Assembly (NCBI GenBank): GCA_002413265.1 | Contig: DHWR01000058.1 | Coordinates: forward strand, 18,362-35,133 | Reading direction: 5' to 3' | DNA: 16,772 nt | DNA from: Chloroflexi bacterium UBA5177 | GTDB lineage: Bacteria > Chloroflexota > UBA5177 | Part shown: positions 14,446-16,772 of the stretch, piece after piece | Layout: the number at the start of each line of letters is the position of its first letter | Numbering within the stretch: the stretch's first letter is position 1 | The notes under the pieces: model-generated | The model's input: the letters and a program-made list of their open reading frames with translations, nothing else | Database searches by the model: none | Told to the model about the DNA's origin: nothing | Made by a program: the position numbers and the translations under genes

Positions 14446-14551
14446 CGCACCCCCATGCCGCTCTCGCCTTCAAGGATATACTGCGATTGGGCCGATGAAC
14501 GCTTGGATTCCGGCCAATCTGGCCACTTAGCTTTCCTTCTACGAGGCGTGT
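14446..14551. promoter_or_regulatory. Divergent intergenic region with overlapping -10-like sequences
   Basis: This 106-base gap separates the lipoprotein and aminotransferase genes. TATACT (14477-14482) on the plus strand matches five of six -10 bases. The overlapping minus-strand TATATC matches four. Neither has a convincing -35. GGCCA-ATC-TGGCC (14512-14524) is a short inverted repeat downstream of the rightward candidate and could be an operator or a chance GC repeat. Confidence 0.3.
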
Positions 14552-15739
14552 ATGGATCTCGCAAAAAGGATGTCGAGGCTCGGAACCGAGACTGCCTTCG
14601 AGGTACTGGCACGTGCGCGAGGGCTCGAGCGGGAAGGTCGCGAGATTATCCATCTCGAGATCGGTGAACCTGATTTCGACACGCCTCGTAACGTCACGAA
14701 TGCCGGAGTGCTCGCCCTTTCCGCGGGCGAAACTCACTACACGCCTTCTGCCGGCATCGACGCGTTGCGAGAAGCGATCTCCGCCGACCAGTCCACGCGA
14801 AAGGGAATCCGGGCCGGCGTCGAGAACGTCGTTGTCACGCCGGGTGGGAAGCCAATCATGTTCTTCGTGATGCTGGCATTGCTGGAAGAGGGGGATGAAG
14901 TCATCTATCCTGACCCCGGCTTTCCAATCTATGAGTCGATGGTGGCGTTCCTCGGCGGAGTAAAGCGGCCGATTGGATTCATCGAAGAGGCTCGGTCCAT
15001 TCGGTGGGATGTCGACTCTCTGCTGTCACAGATTGGACCGCGAACAAAACTTTTGATTCTCAACACCCCGTCTAACCCCGTGGGGTGCACGGTCAGCTCT
15101 CACGATCTGGCTCGCATTGCGGCGGCCGCCGTCGAGCACGACGTGTTCGTGCTTTCTGACGAAATATATAGCCGGATTCTCTACTCGGGAGACTTCGTCA
15201 GCATCGCGACCCTTGAAGGAATGGCTGATCGCACCTGCGTCTTGGACGGGTTCTCGAAGACCTTTGCCATGACCGGCTGGCGGCTAGGGTTTGGCGTGAT
15301 GCCGGAATGGCTGGCTCCGCACATCGCCCGGCTCATTACGAACTCCAATTCGTGCACGGCCGCTTTCACCCAGATAGCTGGGGTCGAGGCGTTGACCGGC
15401 CCGCAGGACTCCGTGGATGACATGGTCAGCGAATTCCGCCGCCGCCGCGACCTGGTGGTGGCGGCGTTGAATGAGATGCCGTGCGTGAGGGCCAGCACGC
15501 CTGACGGCGCCTTTTACGCGTTTCCAAATATTCAGGGAACGGGCATGGCCTCCAGAGAAGCTGCCGACTACTTTCTCTACGAGGCAGGAGTTGCGTTGCT
15601 TTCGGGCACGGCGTTCGGCGCCAACGGGGAGGGTTACCTTCGGCTGTCCTACGCAAATTCGTATGAGAATCTGGAACGAGCGCTTCAAAAGATGGACACA
15701 GCCCTGAAAGCTCGCGAGGTCTCGCTACCCCGCGGCTAA
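14552..15739 (+). CDS. Class I/II PLP-dependent aminotransferase (aspartate aminotransferase-like)
   Basis: 395 residues, fold type I aminotransferase. Seen: IGEPDFDTP (37-45), HYTPSAGIDALREAI (62-76), PGGKP near 97-101 (the PLP phosphate region), YPDPGFPIY (119-127), NTPSNPVG with the PLP-contacting Asn at 175, SDEIYSRILY with Asp203 and Tyr206, DGFSKTFAMTGWRLG with the PLP lysine at 236 and Arg244, and the C-terminal YLRLSYANS with the substrate carboxylate Arg. This fits the Igamma aspartate aminotransferase group, but substrate choice (aspartate, alanine, aromatic) cannot be read from the sequence. The start is ATG 14552 with GAGG five bases upstream. It is convergent with the hydroxyacid dehydrogenase gene, nine bases apart. 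Confidence 0.92.
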   Translation: MDLAKRMSRLGTETAFEVLARARGLEREGREIIHLEIGEPDFDTPRNVTNAGVLALSAGETHYTPSAGIDALREAISADQSTRKGIRAGVENVVVTPGGKPIMFFVMLALLEEGDEVIYPDPGFPIYESMVAFLGGVKRPIGFIEEARSIRWDVDSLLSQIGPRTKLLILNTPSNPVGCTVSSHDLARIAAAAVEHDVFVLSDEIYSRILYSGDFVSIATLEGMADRTCVLDGFSKTFAMTGWRLGFGVMPEWLAPHIARLITNSNSCTAAFTQIAGVEALTGPQDSVDDMVSEFRRRRDLVVAALNEMPCVRASTPDGAFYAFPNIQGTGMASREAADYFLYEAGVALLSGTAFGANGEGYLRLSYANSYENLERALQKMDTALKAREVSLPRG

Positions 15740-15748
15740 AGGGTCTCC

Positions 15749-16726
15749 CTAGTCCAGTACCTCGGGGTTCACCAACGACGGTGGCCGCCGGCCGTCCAGA
15801 GCTGCAATCACGTTCTCGGCAGCCATGGTTGCCATGCGAGTTCGTGTTGTGGTCGAAGCCGACGCAATGTGCGGTGTAAGCAGTACGTTGTCGACCTCCA
15901 ACAAACCCGGATGAACTTTTGGCTCCTCCTCGAACACGTCGAGAGCGGCGCCACGAATTACATTGGACTTGAGCGCGCTTGCCAGCGCGGCTTCGTCCAC
16001 GACCGGTCCGCGGGAAGTATTGATCAGGTACGCGGTAGGCTTCATAGCGCTCAATTGCCGGGCACCGATCAGGTGATGTGTCTCAGGCAGGAGCGGCGTA
16101 TGCACTGACACAAAGTCGCTCTCTGCAAGCAGGGTGTCGAGGTCTACTCTGGTGGCGCCCAGCTCGTCGGCTACCGGCGACGACTGGATGACTGGGTCAT
16201 AGAACAGCAGCCGCATGTCGAATCCCGTGGCCCTTTTCGCCAGAGCCTGTCCAATTCGGCCGAACCCTACGATGCCCAGTGTCTTCCCGTAGACATCCTC
16301 TCCAAGCATCATCATGATGCCCCAGCCCTTAAATTTCCCGGCCTTCAGAAATTCCTGGCCTTCCGCGGTCCTACGGGCAATGCCCATCAGTAGCGCCCAC
16401 GCGAAGTCCGCGGTAGTGTCGGTGAGAACTCCGGGGGTATTGCTGATCATGATGCCGTTCTCGGTGGCGGCCGGAACGTCTATGTTGTCGTAGCCGACCG
16501 CCACATTGGCAACAATCTTCAGGGAGCCTCTGCCCGCCTCAAGCACCTCTCGGTCGACTCGATCGGTCAGAAGCGTGACTAAGGCTTCAACCGATCCCGC
16601 CCGCTGCACGACCTCCTCATGAGACAGGGGAGCATCGACCTCGTTTACCTCGACGTCGAGATGCTCGTGCAGCAAGTCGATGCCGGGCTGCGGAATAACC
16701 CGTGTGACGTACGCGCGTCGTGCCAC
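15749..16726 (-). CDS. gyaR: D-2-hydroxyacid dehydrogenase, glyoxylate/hydroxypyruvate reductase type
   Basis: About 325 residues. The family reduces 2-keto acids such as glyoxylate or hydroxypyruvate with NAD(P)H. Seen: VANVAVGYDNIDV (typical of the glyoxylate reductase branch), GKTLGIVGFGRIGQALAKRA with the nucleotide loop GFGRIG at 154-159, NTSRGPVVDE with the substrate Arg at 239, DVFEEEP with the conserved Glu, and TPHIAS with the catalytic His at 286. Phosphoglycerate dehydrogenase is less likely because there is no C-terminal ACT domain. The start is GTG 16726, seven bases after AGGAGG. An ATG at 16762 is in frame but would translate the ribosome binding site and promoter region. With the neighbouring aminotransferase it could interconvert glyoxylate, glycine and related acids, but this is only contextual. 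Confidence 0.9.
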   Translation of the reverse strand: MARRAYVTRVIPQPGIDLLHEHLDVEVNEVDAPLSHEEVVQRAGSVEALVTLLTDRVDREVLEAGRGSLKIVANVAVGYDNIDVPAATENGIMISNTPGVLTDTTADFAWALLMGIARRTAEGQEFLKAGKFKGWGIMMMLGEDVYGKTLGIVGFGRIGQALAKRATGFDMRLLFYDPVIQSSPVADELGATRVDLDTLLAESDFVSVHTPLLPETHHLIGARQLSAMKPTAYLINTSRGPVVDEAALASALKSNVIRGAALDVFEEEPKVHPGLLEVDNVLLTPHIASASTTTRTRMATMAAENVIAALDGRRPPSLVNPEVLD

Positions 16727-16748
16727 TGCAAAACCTCCTGAATAGGGC

Positions 16749-16766
16749 GGTGTCAACACCATTTTA
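16749..16766 (-). promoter_or_regulatory. Candidate -10 and adjoining inverted repeat upstream of gyaR
   Basis: Reading leftward, TAAAAT (16766-16761) matches five of six -10 bases; the -35 would lie beyond the window. Immediately after it, GGTGT-TG-ACACC (16760-16749) is an inverted repeat across the expected start site, a typical place for a repressor. The TTGACA inside it looks like a -35, but no -10 lies at the right distance. Confidence 0.35.
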
Positions 16767-16772
16767 CGCAGC

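Noticed and set aside
13793..14737. Long leftward open frame of about 314 codons overlapping the lipoprotein gene
   Set aside because: It is an alternate frame of the lipoprotein gene and also crosses the start of the aminotransferase gene. It shows no domain, whereas the overlapping frame has a clear lipobox.
16751..16756. Perfect TTGACA as a -35 element for gyaR
   Set aside because: At 16-18 bases downstream there is only the ribosome binding site and start codon, with no -10. It is better read as part of an inverted repeat.

Overview
This is a GC-rich, gene-dense bacterial chromosome window with no mobile elements, CRISPR arrays, tRNA or rRNA genes visible. Several features point to a Chloroflexota-like or related Gram-positive-type lineage: a transcriptional T-box leader, frequent GTG and TTG starts, an elongation factor G-like paralogue, the yqeB/yqeC/xdhC set and a lipoprotein with a Pro/Thr-rich linker. 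That assignment is an inference from gene content. No marker gene here settles it. No stretch longer than about 300 bases lacks a gene or a structured RNA.

The left arm (1-4900) is one leftward gene string. purA is expressed from an extended -10 promoter and is followed by yqeC, a two-domain XdhC, yqeB and a stand-alone XdhC/CoxI domain. The last four genes are joined by short overlaps. This set is the known maturation kit for selenium-dependent molybdenum hydroxylases, but no hydroxylase subunit is present. The string ends with a complete T-box riboswitch (stem I, stem II, IIA/B-type pseudoknot, stem III, T-box sequence, terminator) that controls an alanyl-tRNA editing protein (AlaX). AlaX is cut off by the window's left edge. 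The 5' arm of the T-box stem I starts inside the preceding coding sequence.

The middle (5057-10668) runs rightward: a PLP-dependent Cys/Met-metabolism enzyme, a divergent EF-G-like GTPase, a DUF72 protein, and the epoxyqueuosine reductase QueG. QueG overlaps the DUF72 stop codon and has no ATG, GTG or TTG that would encode its conserved N-terminus. A CTG inside a CTGA overlap is the best start.

The right arm (10698-14445) is a leftward cluster: lipoprotein, hpt, threonine 3-dehydrogenase, 2-amino-3-ketobutyrate CoA ligase. The last two make a complete threonine-to-glycine route. A rightward class I aminotransferase and a convergent glyoxylate/hydroxypyruvate-type D-2-hydroxyacid dehydrogenase close the window.

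The most interesting points are the T-box whose 5' arm lies inside a coding sequence, the apparent split of XdhC functions between two proteins, the QueG start, and the altered G motifs of the EF-G-like protein. I found no wholly new multi-gene system.
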